A program made the translations under genes and the position numbers. From assembly GCA_963575745.1 (NCBI GenBank), contig CAUYUJ010000957.1, positions 1 to 64,000 on the forward strand: a stretch of DNA of 64,000 nucleotides, written 5' to 3'. This document shows, one piece after another, positions 20,921 to 31,589 of the stretch; the stretch's first letter is position 1, and every line of letters starts with the position of its first letter. The notes under the pieces were generated by a model. It was not told where the DNA came from. It made no database searches and saw nothing but the letters and a program-made list of their open reading frames with translations. Source of the stretch: Prorocentrum cordatum (lineage: Eukaryota > Sar > Dinophyceae > Prorocentrales > Prorocentraceae).

Positions 20921-22224
20921 TCAGTGACTCCGTCGAAAGTGATGAACGTTTTTTAGCTCCATGCGTTTCCACCCGAACAGATATATAACCTTTGTCAAAA
21001 TTTGATACGGGAGTCGACCAAAGATGCCGTCGGCAGACGCCAGTTTCTTGAACAAGTCCTCCCGGAAGCTCTTCCTCAAGCCTTCTGGCTTCTCCTGTGC
21101 CGCGAGAGCGATCGTGCCTTTGAGCGACTCCACCGTCTTCCGCATCTCCTCATCCAGGTAGAACACGTGCGGGTCGAAATACTTGTGGTTGGAGTGCCCG
21201 AGCACGGCGTCGAGATGGGCCGTCATCAGCGAAAGCCCGACGCCGCCAGCTCCCCAGAAGAAGAACAGCTGGTCGATGTTCAACCCTCCCTTCGCCAGAG
21301 CGAGGGCGGCCATGCACACTTTGTGCGCGGCGGCGTTTGCCCAGAACGTCTGCCTGTAGAACTGGTCGCGGCGCGGCTGTCTTCAACGCCGGGTCGCCCA
21401 AATAAGCTTTGATTTTGTGCGGTATGCCGATGTATATGTTCTTGCCTTCACACTCATTCGCGATTTGCTTCATCGGGGCTCCGCCCAGGTCGTAGACGAA
21501 CGCGATGTCGGGGCGGGCGACGCCTCTGAGCGAGGGGCGCGGAGTCTCGCACCACTCGCAGTAAAACGACGGCAACTTGTTCTGAATCATCTGGATCTGT
21601 AAGCTTCGCCCAACTCGAGCAACGCTCACTGCGATCGTGATATACCACGGCGCACTGCGCGCGGCGCTGTCGTCCGCCGGCGCGTGCGCATCGCCATCCA
21701 GCCCTTGCGCCTCTATCTGCGAGAGGGCATCGAATTCTGCGGCAGATTCCCCCGCGCACCCCATGCCGCCGCCCTTGCCGCCGCCCTTGCCTCCTCTGTC
21801 GAAGATGGCGTTGTCGCGCCACGCGGCGAACGCCTTCCGAGCCTCGGGCCCGCTCTTCTCCAACGACCCCTCGATTGCGGACATCACGGCCTCGTCATCC
21901 AACCCGCCGAACCTCGCCAGTAAAAGACCGGAAAAGCCCTTCTAAAGTCAAGAGGTACTCCTTCAGGGCAGCATACACAATCTCTGGCACGAGACCCTCG
22001 TACTTCTCGAAGAACCTTGTATTCCCGTTCCGAAAATACATGACCCCGTCGTGGGCGACGAGGTAGTCACTGCCAAGTATGATGTGCATCATCATGACGT
22101 ACTCTCGAACGTAGATATCGGATAGCCAACATCGATACATGACATACATGACACATGACATCGGATAGCCGATATAGGTGCGGCCTTGCAACGTGACACC
22201 CAAGCATATCGAGCGACAACTCAC
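20921..22224 (-). pseudogene. SF3/D5-like helicase gene, frameshifted
   Basis: Minus-strand protein in three frames. The N-terminal piece (22,224-21,895) has FFEKYEGLVPEIVYAALKEY. The middle piece (21,902-21,335) has an IAVSVARVGRSLQIQMIQNK strand-helix. The C-terminal piece (21,345-20,921) carries FFFWGAGGVGLSLMTAHLD (Walker A position), GTIALAAQEKPEG (Walker B-like Q-E), DLFKKLASADGIFGRLPY (the SF3 K..S.D...R segment) and GWKRMEL. The Walker A lysine is replaced by Leu (GVGLS instead of GKS/T), unusual for an active ATPase. Frame changes lie near 21,900, near 21,365 and at the A6 run around 20,950. A paralogue occurs on the plus strand at 31,590-32,943; the shared blocks (TLEG-FRSF, NIDQ, QE-P-G, GRL, GWKR) confirm that this is a real family. 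Expected role: DNA unwinding in replication of a mobile element. Confidence 0.6.
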
Positions 22225-22259
22225 TCACTCACACACACACAGGCTATAAGAAAGCCCCC

Positions 22260-23390
22260 ATCTTCTCTCCTTCCTCTTCCTCCTCGTCTGGGTTCCGCTA
22301 TGTCCTGACCCGAGGTGGTCCAGCCCGTTTCGCCTGACACCTCCTCGCATTTGTAGGCTAGAGTTTGCCAGAATCTCAACGCCCTCGCACTCCCCCTCCC
22401 ACTCCCCCTCCCCCTCCTCCCCCCCTCCTCCTCCTTCTCCTCCTCCTCCTCCTCCTCCTCCTCCTCCTCCTCCTCCTGGTGGACGCCCGTATGGTTTGCG
22501 GGGCCGGTAAGGCTCTTGAGGCTTGTGAACCTCGACGGGCTTTTGGCCTGCAAGACGGCACAAGATGGTTCTAGCGCTCTCCGAGCTCGCCCGAGAACCC
22601 CCCGAAACGGCCCGCCACAAGGGCCAAGGACTGGGGACTTTAAGGTCTTTGAGACGATATGTCCGCCAAGGCGCCCTTGCGGACATATCCCAACATCGCC
22701 CTCCTACTCACCCTCACCTTCCTTCTCCTCTTCTTGGCAGACGCCCGCGAGGCTTGCGGGGCTCGTGAGGCTCATGAAGCTCGCGGGTCTCGATGGGCAT
22801 TTGATCCCCAAGATTACCCGAGATGATCCCAGCGCTCTGCGGGTTCGCCGCCCAAGATGGTCTCCAAGACGGTCCGTCATGGCCCTACGAGGGCCAACGA
22901 CATTGGGCTTTGGGGTCTTTGGGGCGATGTGTTCGCACTAGCGCCCCTGCGGACGTATCCCAACATCGCCCCCCTACTCTTCCTCACCCTGCCCTCCTCC
23001 TCCTGGCGAACGCCTGTAACGTTTGCGGGACTAGTAAGGCTCATGAAGCTCGCGGGCCTCGACGGGCCTTCGGGTTCCAAAACGGCCCGATATGGTTCCA
23101 GCGCTATGCGGATTCGCTCAAGACTTTTTCCAAGACCGCCCGCGGCGGCCCCACGAGAGCCAAATACATGGGACTTGGGCGTCTCTGGGACGATATGTCC
23201 GCCAAGGCGCCCCTGCGGACATATCGCCCTCGTACCGTTCTCCACTCCCCCTCCTTTTCCTTCTCCTCCTTTTCGTCCTCCTCCTCCTCCTCCTCCTCAT
23301 CCTCCTCCTGGTGGAACACTCAACGCTTGCAGGGCCCGTAAGCCTCGTGAGGGTCGTGGGCCTCGACGGGATGGGGAAGTCATATGCAAC
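22260..23390. repeat. ~255-307 bp tandem repeat with (CCT)n tracts
   Basis: Four units begin near 22,479, 22,734, 23,003 and 23,310. Each has a GACGCC(C/T)G word, then GTTTGCGGG, GTAAGGCTCATGAAGCTCG and CTCGACGGGC. Each is followed by CCAAGACGG..., ACGATATGTCCGCCAAGGCG and CCCTGCGGACATATC (a short inverted repeat: GATATGTCCG/CGGACATATC), then a polypyrimidine CCTCCT tract. Open frames across the array are translated repeats, not genes. Confidence 0.8.
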
Positions 23391-23394
23391 AAAC

Positions 23395-23700
23395 ACCATA
23401 CCCAAGGAGCGTCATATAAAGTGCTCGTCTTATACAAGGTATGTGTTACACAAAGAATGTCATATGAGGAACGAGAACAAGGAAGGGCCTGTACAATGAA
23501 TGTCATGCACAAAGAAAGATCATATAAAAAGGAATACAATGTAAAAATGATAGTCGGATACAAGGAACATCATATACACGTAACGTCATACACAAGAGCG
23601 CCTTTTACAGGAAACATCCTATACAAGGAACATCATATACAAGGAAGGTCATATACAAGGAATGTCATATACAAGGGACGTCATGCAATGAAAGTCATAA
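23395..23700. repeat. 17-bp minisatellite (AAGGAACGTCATATACA)
   Basis: About 15-18 degenerate tandem copies of AAGGAACGTCATATACA. It directly joins the AT-rich ~305-bp satellite at its right edge. Confidence 0.85.
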
Positions 23701-23991
23701 ACAAGGAACGCCAGGCCGCCGAATTTATTGAATTGATTTAATTAGTTAATTCATTCTACAAGCATTAATTACAATAATTAAATCAATTCGGCTGCGGCCA
23801 AGGCTCGCCGGCATCTCCGACAAGGAGGCCGGAAAAAGAAACTAAATACGCTAAATGAATTGAATAAATGACGTAGACTAAATAAATATGGCTATTTTAA
23901 TTTAGTTACTTAATCATGAGGGCCAGATTAAGAGAATCACATAAATTTAATTCACTCTATTAGTTTAATGTATTCATTTATTTCATTTATT

Positions 23992-24867
23992 CCCAACCCT
24001 CCTTGGTTGGGTATTCGTTTTGAATAGAGCAGTGTGGTCGCGTCTCCTCCCGCCCCCCTCCTGCCTCCTGCCTGCCTCTTCCTGTCTTGCCCGCGGGGGG
24101 CTGCGATCTGTGAAACATTCGCCACTTTCGAGGCCTGCTGGGGGGCCCAGCATAGAGGGTAATCGCGGCAGATCCAAATTAGACCTCGCCATTCCTGGGG
24201 GGCTGCGATCTGTGAAACTGTCGCCACTTTCGAGGCCTGCTGGGGGGCTCAGCATAGAGGGTAATCGCGGCAGATTCAAATTAGACCTCGCCATCCCTGG
24301 GGGGGGGGGGGGCTGCGATCTGTGAAACTGTCGCCACTTTCGAGGCCTGCTGGGGGGTCCAGCATAGAGGGCAATCGCGGCAGATCCAAATTAGACCTCG
24401 CCCTCCCTGGGGGGCTGCGATCTGCGAAACTGTCGCCACTTTCGAGGCCTGCTGGGGGGCCCAGCACAGTGAGGGCCACGCGCGGATTCAAATTAGACCT
24501 CGCCATCCCTGGGGGGCTGCGATCTGCGAAACTGCCGCCATTTTCGAGGCCTGCTGGGGGGCCCAGCACAGTGAGGGCCACGGGCAGATTCAAATGAGAC
24601 CTCGCCGTCCCTGCGGGGCTGCGATCTGTGAACCTGTCGCCACTTTCGAGGCCTGCTGTGATCCCCGTTTTCGAAGTGGCTAGGAGTGCTCAGGAATTGT
24701 AAATCATCAGCTTTATCAAGCCCTTTTCCTGTAGCCAGTGTCCTGCGAGTCTCCCGAATTCCGTCTGCAGACATATGTAACCTTCGCTCCGTCATCGCCC
24801 CCTTATAAAGTATCCTAAACTATTTGCGCCCCGCTTTTGCGCAGGGGTTGGGTACGTCGCCAGGGTA
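23992..24867. mobile_element. Non-autonomous element with internal 100-bp repeats, copy 1
   Basis: An 876-bp insertion in the AT-rich satellite. It starts with CCCAACCCTCCTTGGTTGGG, a 7-bp stem with a 6-nt loop, then TATTCGTTTTGAATAGAGCA and a polypyrimidine tract. Six ~100-bp tandem units follow; each contains GCTGCGATCTGTGAAACTG, TTTCGAGGCCTGC and the hairpin GCTGGGGGGCCCAGC. The tail begins GTGATCCCCGTTTTCGAAGT and ends GGGTTGGGTACGTCGCCAGG. The 7-bp ATTTATT flanks both sides exactly (23,985-23,991 and 24,868-24,874), a candidate target-site duplication. There is no coding capacity. A hairpin-bearing terminus plus a central tandem array recalls non-autonomous Helentron-like elements, but this is only an analogy. 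Confidence 0.75.
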
Positions 24868-24964
24868 ATTTATTTTATGTAATTTATTTTCCGGGCCTCC
24901 CTGGCGGAGATCCAGGCGATCCGCAGGGCCGCAGAACTTATCTTACTTATTCAAGCTATTTATT

Positions 24965-26980
24965 CCCAACCCTCCTTGGTTGGGTATTCGTTTTGAATAG
25001 AGCAGTGTGGTCGCGTCCCTCCTCCCTCCTCCCTCCCTCCCTGCCTCTTCCTGTCTTGCCTGCGGGGGGCTGCGATCTGTGAAACTGTCGCCATTTTCGA
25101 GGCCTGCTGGGGGGCCCAGCACAGTGCTTCAAATTAGACCTCGCCATCCCTGGGGGGCTGCGATCTGTGAAACTGTCGCCATTTTCGAGGCCTGCTGGGG
25201 GGCCCAGCACAGTGAGGGCCACGGGCAGATTCAAATTAGACCTCGCCATCCCTGGGGGGCTGCGATCTGTGAAACTGTCGCCATTTTCGAGGCCTGCTGG
25301 GGGGCCCAGCACAGTGAGGGCCACGGGCAGATTCAAATTAGACCTCGCCATCCCTGGGGGGCTGCGATCTGTGAAACTGTCGCCATTTTCGAGGCCTGCT
25401 GGGGGGCCCAGCACAGTGAGGGCCACGGGCGGATTCAAATTAGACCTCGCCATCCCTGGGGGGCTGCGATCTGTGAAACTGTCGCCATTTCGAGGCCTGC
25501 TGGGGGGCCCAGCACAGTGAGGGCCACGGGCGATTCAAATTAGACCTCGCCATCCCTGGGGGGCTGCGATCTGTGAAACTGTCGCCACTTTCGAGGCCTG
25601 CTGGGGGGCCCAGCACAGTGAGGGCCACGGGCAGATTCAAATTAGACCTCGCCATCTCTGGGGGGGCTGCGATCTGTGAAACTGTCGCCATTTTCGAGGC
25701 CTGCTGGGGGCCCAGCACAGTGAGGGCCACGGGCAGATTCAAATTAGACCTCGACATCCCTGGGGGGGCTGCGATCTGTGAAACTGTCGCAATTTTCGAG
25801 GCCTGCTGGGGGGCCCAGCACAGTGAGGGTGACGCGCGGATTCAAATTAGACCTCGCCATCCCTGGGGGGCTGCGATCTGTGAAACTGCCACGCATTTTC
25901 GAGGCCTGCTGGGGGGGCCAGCACAGTGAGGGCCACGGGCAGATTCAAATGAGACCTCGCCATCCCTGGGGGGCTGCGATCTGTGAAACTGTCGCCATTT
26001 TCGAGGCCTGCTGGGGGGCCCAGCACAGTGACGCCACGGGCAGATTCAAATTAGACCTCGCCATCCCTGGGGGGGAGCGATCTGTGAAACTGTCGCCATT
26101 TTCGAGGCCTGCTGGAGGGCCCAGCACAGTGAGGGCCACGGGCAGATTCAAATGAGACCTCGCCATCCCTGGGGGGGTGCGATCTGTGAAACTGTCGCCA
26201 CTTTCGAGGCCTGCTGGGGGGCCCAGCACAGTGACGCCACGGGCAGATTCAAACGAGACCTCGCCATCCCTGGGGGGCTGCGATCTGTGAAACTGTCGCC
26301 ATTTTCGAGGCCTGCTGGGGGGCCCAGCACAGTGAGGGCCACGCGCGGATTCAAATTAGACCTCGCCATCTCTGGGGGGGTGCGATCTGTGAAACTGTCG
26401 CCACTTTCGAGGCCTGCTGACAGTTACGCCACGGGCATGAGACCTCGGGGGCTGCGATCTGTGAAACTGTCGCCACTTTCGAGGCCTGCTGGGGGGCCCA
26501 GCGCAGTGACGCCACGGGCAGATTCAAATGAGACCTCGCCATCCCCTGGAGGCTGCGATCTGTGAAACTGTCGCCACTTTCGAGGCCTGCTGGGGGGCCC
26601 AGCACAGTGACGCCACGCGCGGACCCAAATTAGACCTCGCCATCACTGAAAGCCTGAGCCTGCATGTGACCAAAGGGAAGCACAGTGACGCCACGCGCGG
26701 ACCCAAATTAGACCTCGCCATCCCTGGGGGGCTGCGATCTGTGAAACTGTCGCCACTTTCGAGGCCTGCTGTGATCACCATTTTCGAAGTGGCTAGGAGT
26801 GCCCAGGAATTGTAACTCATCAGTTTTATCAAGCCCTTTTCCTGTAGCCAGTGTCCTGCGAGTCTCCCGAATTCCGGCTGCAGACATATGCAACCCTCGC
26901 TCCGTCATCGCCCCCTTATAACGTATCCTAAACTATTTGCGCCCCGCTTTTGCGCAGGGGTTGGGTACGTCGCCAGGGTA
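24965..26980. mobile_element. Non-autonomous element with internal 100-bp repeats, copy 2
   Basis: A 2,016-bp insertion with the same head (CCCAACCCTCCTTGGTTGGG at 24,965) and the same ~210-bp tail (26,771-26,980) as copy 1. It has about 17 internal ~100-bp units instead of 6. Near 26,640 one unit is replaced by a short unrelated phrase with TGCATGTGACCAAAGGGAAG, and neighbouring units are shortened. It is flanked by ATTTATT (24,958-24,964) and ATTTTTT (26,981-26,987), one mismatch. The two copies lie at different positions in the satellite unit (before island one, and between islands one and two), so they are separate insertions rather than a segmental duplication. Confidence 0.75.
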
Positions 26981-27909
26981 ATTTTTTTAAAAAAAAATAT
27001 TCTACAAGCATTAGTTAAATACTTTGAATTAATTCGGCTGCGGCCGAAGCTCGCCGGCACCTCTGGCAAGGAGGCCCGAAAATAAATAAAAATAAATATT
27101 ATAGATATATGAACTAATTTAAGTTGTTTAATTAATCATGAGGGCACATTAGAATAGTTAGATAAATTAAATGAATTCTACTAATTTAATTTATTTCATG
27201 TACTTCATTTATTTAATTTCTTTAATTTATTGTTCGGGCCTCCCTGGTGGAGAGTCAGGCGATCTGCAGGGCTGCCGAATTTATTCAATTCATTTAATTA
27301 TTGAATTTGTTCTACAAACATTACTTAAATAAATTAAATGAATTCGGCTGCGGCCGAAGCTCGCCGGCATCTGTGGCAAGGAGGCTGGAAAATAGAGAAA
27401 TAAATTAACTTAAGTAAATTAATTAAATAGAATTATTTAAATTAATTAATCATGAGGGCCAGATTAACATTATGAAATTCATAAAGTTAATTTAACTCAT
27501 TCAATTTATTTCATTTACTTATTTCATGTAATTTATTTTCCGGGCCTCCCTGGCGGAGATCCAGGCGATCCGCAGGGCCGGCGAATCGCTTTTTTGGTTC
27601 GAATTTTTTAATTTACTCTACAAGCATTAATTGAATAAATTAAATTAATTCGGCTGCGGCCGAGGTTCGCCGGCATTTCTGGCAGGGGGGCGGAAAAATT
27701 TAATACATTCAATCATGTAATAAATTAAATAATTAAAGAAATAGAATTGGTTTAATAAATTGATTGTATCATGAGGGCCAGGTTTAATTAATTAAATGAT
27801 TTAAATGAATCCAAGTGTTTCTTTTATTTGATTTGTTTATCTTTAATAAATCACAGTACCTTAAATACTTAAACTTGAATAAACACATTGTACTGGAAAG
27901 GTCTCCAAT

Positions 27910-28030
27910 CGTATATATTTATATATACACACAAACTTATAGACATGTATCTGTATATGTGTATGCATGCATGCATGCATGCATACATACATACCAACGT
28001 ATAGACATACAGACATACATACGTATCGAG
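27910..28030. repeat. CATA/TATA microsatellite
   Basis: TATATACACACAAAC, then (CATG)n and (CATA)n simple sequence. It is the left edge of the CTTGGGGCC repeat region. Confidence 0.9.
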
Positions 28031-28039
28031 AACGCCGGC

Positions 28040-29470
28040 GGTGTATCACCAGCCGCTCTTTGGGAATTTGAGGCATTTGGTCGGTAGTCTCTTGGAGGCA
28101 GTTTTGAAGCTTCTTTGGGGGCTCTTGGGCGCCATTTGGGGTCCTCTTCGGGCCACTGTTGGGCCTCTTGGGGGCTTTTTGGAGGCCTGCTGGCGGTCTG
28201 GGAAGTCCCGTTTGGGCAGAAATCTGGAAATGTAATTTCGAGTTCTGGCTCTAGGGCCCTCTTGGGGCCGTCATGGGCCGTCTTCGGCGCGTCCTGGGCC
28301 GTCTTGGGGTCGTCTTGGCACGTCTTGGGGCCCTCTTCGGAGACTCTTGGACGATCTTGGGGGCTTGTAGGCTCGTCGTGGACGCTCAGAATCCCCAAAG
28401 TCGCACATGCTAAAAGTATACGTCTTCCCGTTTCCCCGTAGGAATAGGACGATTTTTGCTTCTCGGGGCCTTCCTAGAAGGCCTCTTGATGCCCTCTCGG
28501 GGCGTCTTGGGTGGACCGTCTCAAGGCCATATTGGGCGTCTTGGAGCGATTTGACGACGTGGATCCTTCTTGGGCCCTTCTGGAGGCCGTCTTGGGGCTC
28601 TGTGGGGTCGTCTTGGGTCCCGTGGGATTTCTTGAAAGCTTCGACTTGGGGGGGTCTACGAAGGACTGCCGACAGAGTACACATACATACATACATACAT
28701 ACATACATACATACAGACATGCGTATCGCAAGGGCTTCGCCCTCTGCCGCCGGCCGTACTAGTACGTGTGGCTGCGTTGATAGCGCCGTGGGTGCTTCGC
28801 GTGGCAGGCTTCTCGGCAATGTCTGCGGGTCATTGTTGGAGTTTCTTGGAAGCCGTTTTGGAGCCTCTTGGGGCATATTTGGGGTCTTTGGGGTGTCTCC
28901 TTGGGGCATATCAGGGGCCTTTTAAGGCCTCTTGGGGCCTTCTGGGGGCCTCCTGGAGCTCTCTCGGGCGGAAAAATCAAGTTTTCGGTTCGTGGACTCC
29001 CTCTGGCGCCTCTCTTGGATCCGAATTGGACCATCTCGGTGCCCTCTTCGGCCGTCTTGTGGCAGTATTGGGGGCCTCTTGGGCCGTCATAGGGGCTTCT
29101 GGGGCCGTTGTGGGGCGATATTGGGAGCCTCTCTGTCAGTTTCGGACCGTCGGAAAGCCGAAAAGGCGAGAAGGCTAAAAATGTTCAAAAACAGCAGGGA
29201 AATGGTTGATTTTTGCTTCGTGGGGCCCTCTTGGGAAGCCTCTTAGAGCCTCTTCGGCCGTCTTGGGAGCATCTTGGGCCGTTTTAGGGCCATCGTGGGA
29301 CATCTTGGGGCCATCTCTGACCGTCTTGGCCTCCTGCGGCTCTCTTCTGAGCCTCTTTGGGCAATGTTGGAGGCCTCTCGGGCCGTTCTGGCCGCGCGGT
29401 GGCGTCATTATGAGAACCTTGTGGTGGCCCGGAGCAGCCAGGATTTGAGGTTTCCCCCCTCCTTTGGCTG
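28040..29470. repeat. Degenerate CTTGGGGCC repeat region
   Basis: The words TCTTGGGGCC, TCTTGGGCCGTC and GCCTCTTGG recur every 10-25 bp for 1.4 kb, interrupted at 28,676-28,720 by a (CATA)n run. Larger modules seem to repeat: a CATA run, a GCGTATCG word, then the CTTGG repeats, then a TTTTTGCTTC(T/G)(C/T)GGGG phrase (near 28,452 and 29,209). All plus frames give Gly/Leu/Ser/Trp-rich peptides such as LGASWAVLG, which are translated repeats rather than a protein. Confidence 0.8.
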
Positions 29471-29589
29471 TTTGGTGGCGCAGCGGGGCCACCTAGCAGA
29501 CAGTAAACAGAAGGCAGGAAGCAGGACTGGAGAGAAAAAAAGGTAAATTAACACATGACAACACATAGCGCATGACAGCCCATACATCT

Positions 29590-29590
29590 A

Positions 29591-29626
<36 letters not shown>

Positions 29627-30020
29627 TACATATACATACATACATACATACATACATTCATACATACATACATACATACATGCACACATATATACATACA
29701 TACATACATACATACATACATACATACATACATACATACATACATACATACAGATCTAGATCCGTGTATACATATATATACGCATGCATGCATGCATGCA
29801 TATACATACATACATGCATACATACATAAATGCCTACATGTCTATATGTACACCTTCACGCATATACATCTACATGAACATATATATATGTATAAATATA
29901 TACATATATATACATACATACATACATACATACATACATACATACATACATACATACATACATACATACATGTGTAGATATACGTATATATATGTGTATA
30001 TATATAGATGTTTATTCTCT
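29590..30020. repeat. Long (TACA)n/(TA)n microsatellite
   Basis: About 430 bp of (TA)n, (CATA)n and (CATG)n simple sequence with few interruptions. Confidence 0.95.
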
Positions 30021-30554
30021 GATGCCGAACACTTTCGACTACAACTGAAGCTTGCTATCACCTAAGCGCGCGCAAAGCGCGCGCGTGGTTCTAGTATGTG
30101 TCCGTGTTTTCGCAGATCCGCCGAGGCTCTTCCTGGTTGGCGCGCCCATCGCGCAAGACAAGAGACCTCCCAAATCATTCACTGCGTGGATCCCTCCATG
30201 TGTGCTTCTACTTGCATGGACCATTCCGATGTGAGCATCTAGCAAGAGTTTTCCAATATACACGGGCTTCAGTATTGACAGACTATGAGTGGCTCTACCT
30301 AAGAACGAGCGCGAATGAGTCTCAGTCAAACGAGTGGGTTGATGCGCGTGAGTCTCAGTACGTGTACGCTTTGGATGAGTTATTTGCATGTCAGTGGACA
30401 GAGCATGACGGAGCGTGACTGAGTCGAAATTGCTAACGCGATCCCTCCCTCCATGATGAAGCAAGGAATCCGGGTGCTCATGCAAACGCCATGCGAAACC
30501 CGTGTGCCTCGTTGGCGGGCCCAGTGGCTGGACTCTGATATTGCCAACCACGGC
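30021..30554. other. Spacer, no recognisable gene
   Basis: Single-copy-looking DNA with overlapping frames on both strands (30,052-30,234 plus; 30,039-30,551 minus). The word GAGTCTCAGT occurs twice near 30,320-30,360. No domain is recognised. Confidence 0.45.
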
Positions 30555-30835
30555 GAGGAGAGGCCCAATCTATAGTAACATGCGTAAAACACGTAGGAAC
30601 AGAGCCACCGGAGATGGGAAATCTATAGTAACGGGCGTAAAACACAGGATTCGCGCGCCAGGAGAAGTCCAATCTGTAGGAATATACATAAAACGCTTGG
30701 GAATCGAACCACAGGAGAGGGGCAATCTATAGGAGCATATGTAAAACGCAAAGGATTCGTGCCCGAGGAGAGGCCCAACATACACGAACAGACGTAACAG
30801 CACTTAGGATTGAAGCCACTCCTGTGGCCTCCTGG
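30555..30835. repeat. Dispersed ~56-bp repeat, left site
   Basis: Five tandem units carry CCCAATCTATAGGAACATA, then CGTAAAAC(A/G)C, then either GGATTCGTGCCC(C/G)AGGAGA or GGATTGGAGCCACAGGAGA. The two ending types alternate, giving a dimeric higher-order pattern of about 110 bp. The same family recurs at 31,440-31,605 and at 60,290-60,800, on both sides of the large retroelement. Confidence 0.8.
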
Positions 30836-31360
30836 GGCCTGCTGGGGTCTCTCGGAGCCTCTTGGGGTTTCCTGGTGCCTCTTAGTGCCTCCTGGGGCCT
30901 CCTTGGGTTTCCTGGTGCGTCCTGTGGCCTCCTGGGGTTTCCTGCTCGTCGAGGGTGGCGTTTCTTTCCCTCCCCCTGGCCCGGCCTGTCTGCTCGCGGT
31001 CGTTTCCCCTGTCATCCTCTTCCTTGCTTCCCTTCCTGTCCTTTCCTCCTGCTCCCTGCCTGTTATCTCCGCCTGGCCCCTCTTCCGCTTGCCCGCCCGC
31101 CCCGCCGGCTTTGGCTTCCTGCCTGCGCGTTCGTCGTCGTGTGCTTGCTTCTCCTCTTCTCGTCCCCTTCCGCCGGGCAGCACAGCCTGCCTGGGACCAG
31201 CGTGGCGGCGTGTAGGGTTTCCGCCGGCAGACGCCTTCCTCGCCATCCTGGCCCTCGCCTTCGTCGCCGCCGCCGCCGCTCCGCCGCCCTGGAACCTCTT
31301 GGGGCCTCCTGGGGCCTCCTGGAGCCCCCTGGGGCCTCCTGGAGGGGATTCGTGCCCCAG
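30811..31360. repeat. CTCCTGGGGCC repeat cassette
   Basis: The block opens with CTCCTGTGGCCTCCTGGGGC and closes with CCTGGAGGGGATTCGTGCCCC. It is filled with CTCCTGGGGCC-type words and, at 30,950-31,290, a pyrimidine-rich insert. The opening and closing words are partly inverted relative to the dispersed repeat endings (GAGCCACAGGAG and GTGCCCCAGGAG). A shorter version of the same cassette occurs at 60,358-60,602. Confidence 0.7.
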
Positions 31361-31364
31361 GAGA

Positions 31365-31530
31365 CGTCAGATAAATATATATATATATATATATAATATA
31401 TATATATATAAATATAGAATAGAGAAATATAGAAATATAGAAATATAGGATTGGAGCCACAGGAGATTGGCAATGTTTATGTATGTATATATATATACAT
31501 ACATATACACATATATATATATATATATGT
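31365..31530. repeat. ATATA microsatellites within a dispersed repeat
   Basis: (AT)n and AAATATAG simple repeats at 31,375-31,448, and (TATA)n at 31,485-31,530. They split units of the ~56-bp dispersed repeat (GGATTGGAGCCACAGGAGA near 31,450 and ACGTAAAACAC near 31,535). Confidence 0.85.
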
Positions 31531-31589
31531 GACCATACGTAAAACACCCCAGCTTCGTGAAGCCCACACATGGGAAACACAGAATTGGC

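Larger units (their letters stand above)
23700..27840. repeat. AT-rich ~305-bp satellite with GC-rich hairpin clusters
   Basis: The unit consists of AT-rich linkers and three GC-rich islands. Island one is CGGGCCTCCCTGGCGGAGAT (near 24,888, 27,236 and 27,541; truncated at 23,708). Island two is TTCGGCTGCGGCCGAAG-like (near 23,788, 27,033, 27,342 and 27,647). Island three is ATCATGAGGGCCAGATTAA (near 23,913, 27,138, 27,447 and 27,766). Intact units are 305-309 bp. Island two is a perfect 6-bp stem (TTCGGC/GCCGAA) with a 4-nt loop in several copies. The array is interrupted by two insertions of the element described at 23,992-24,867 and 24,965-26,980. Confidence 0.85.

Noticed and set aside
23395-23740. 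Long plus-strand frame through 22,857-23,741
   Set aside because: It crosses two different tandem repeats and a microsatellite-like minisatellite. It has no domain, and the competing frames are similar in quality.
24020-26800. Regular ~100-bp repeats resembling a CRISPR array
   Set aside because: Units are contiguous without unique spacers, too long, imperfect, and lie in eukaryotic-type DNA with no cas genes. They are the internal array of a non-autonomous element.
28041-29450. Plus-strand frames with LGASWAVLG-type peptides and minus-strand Pro/Lys-rich frames
   Set aside because: They are translations of the CTTGGGGCC repeat; the frame drifts with each indel and both strands are open.
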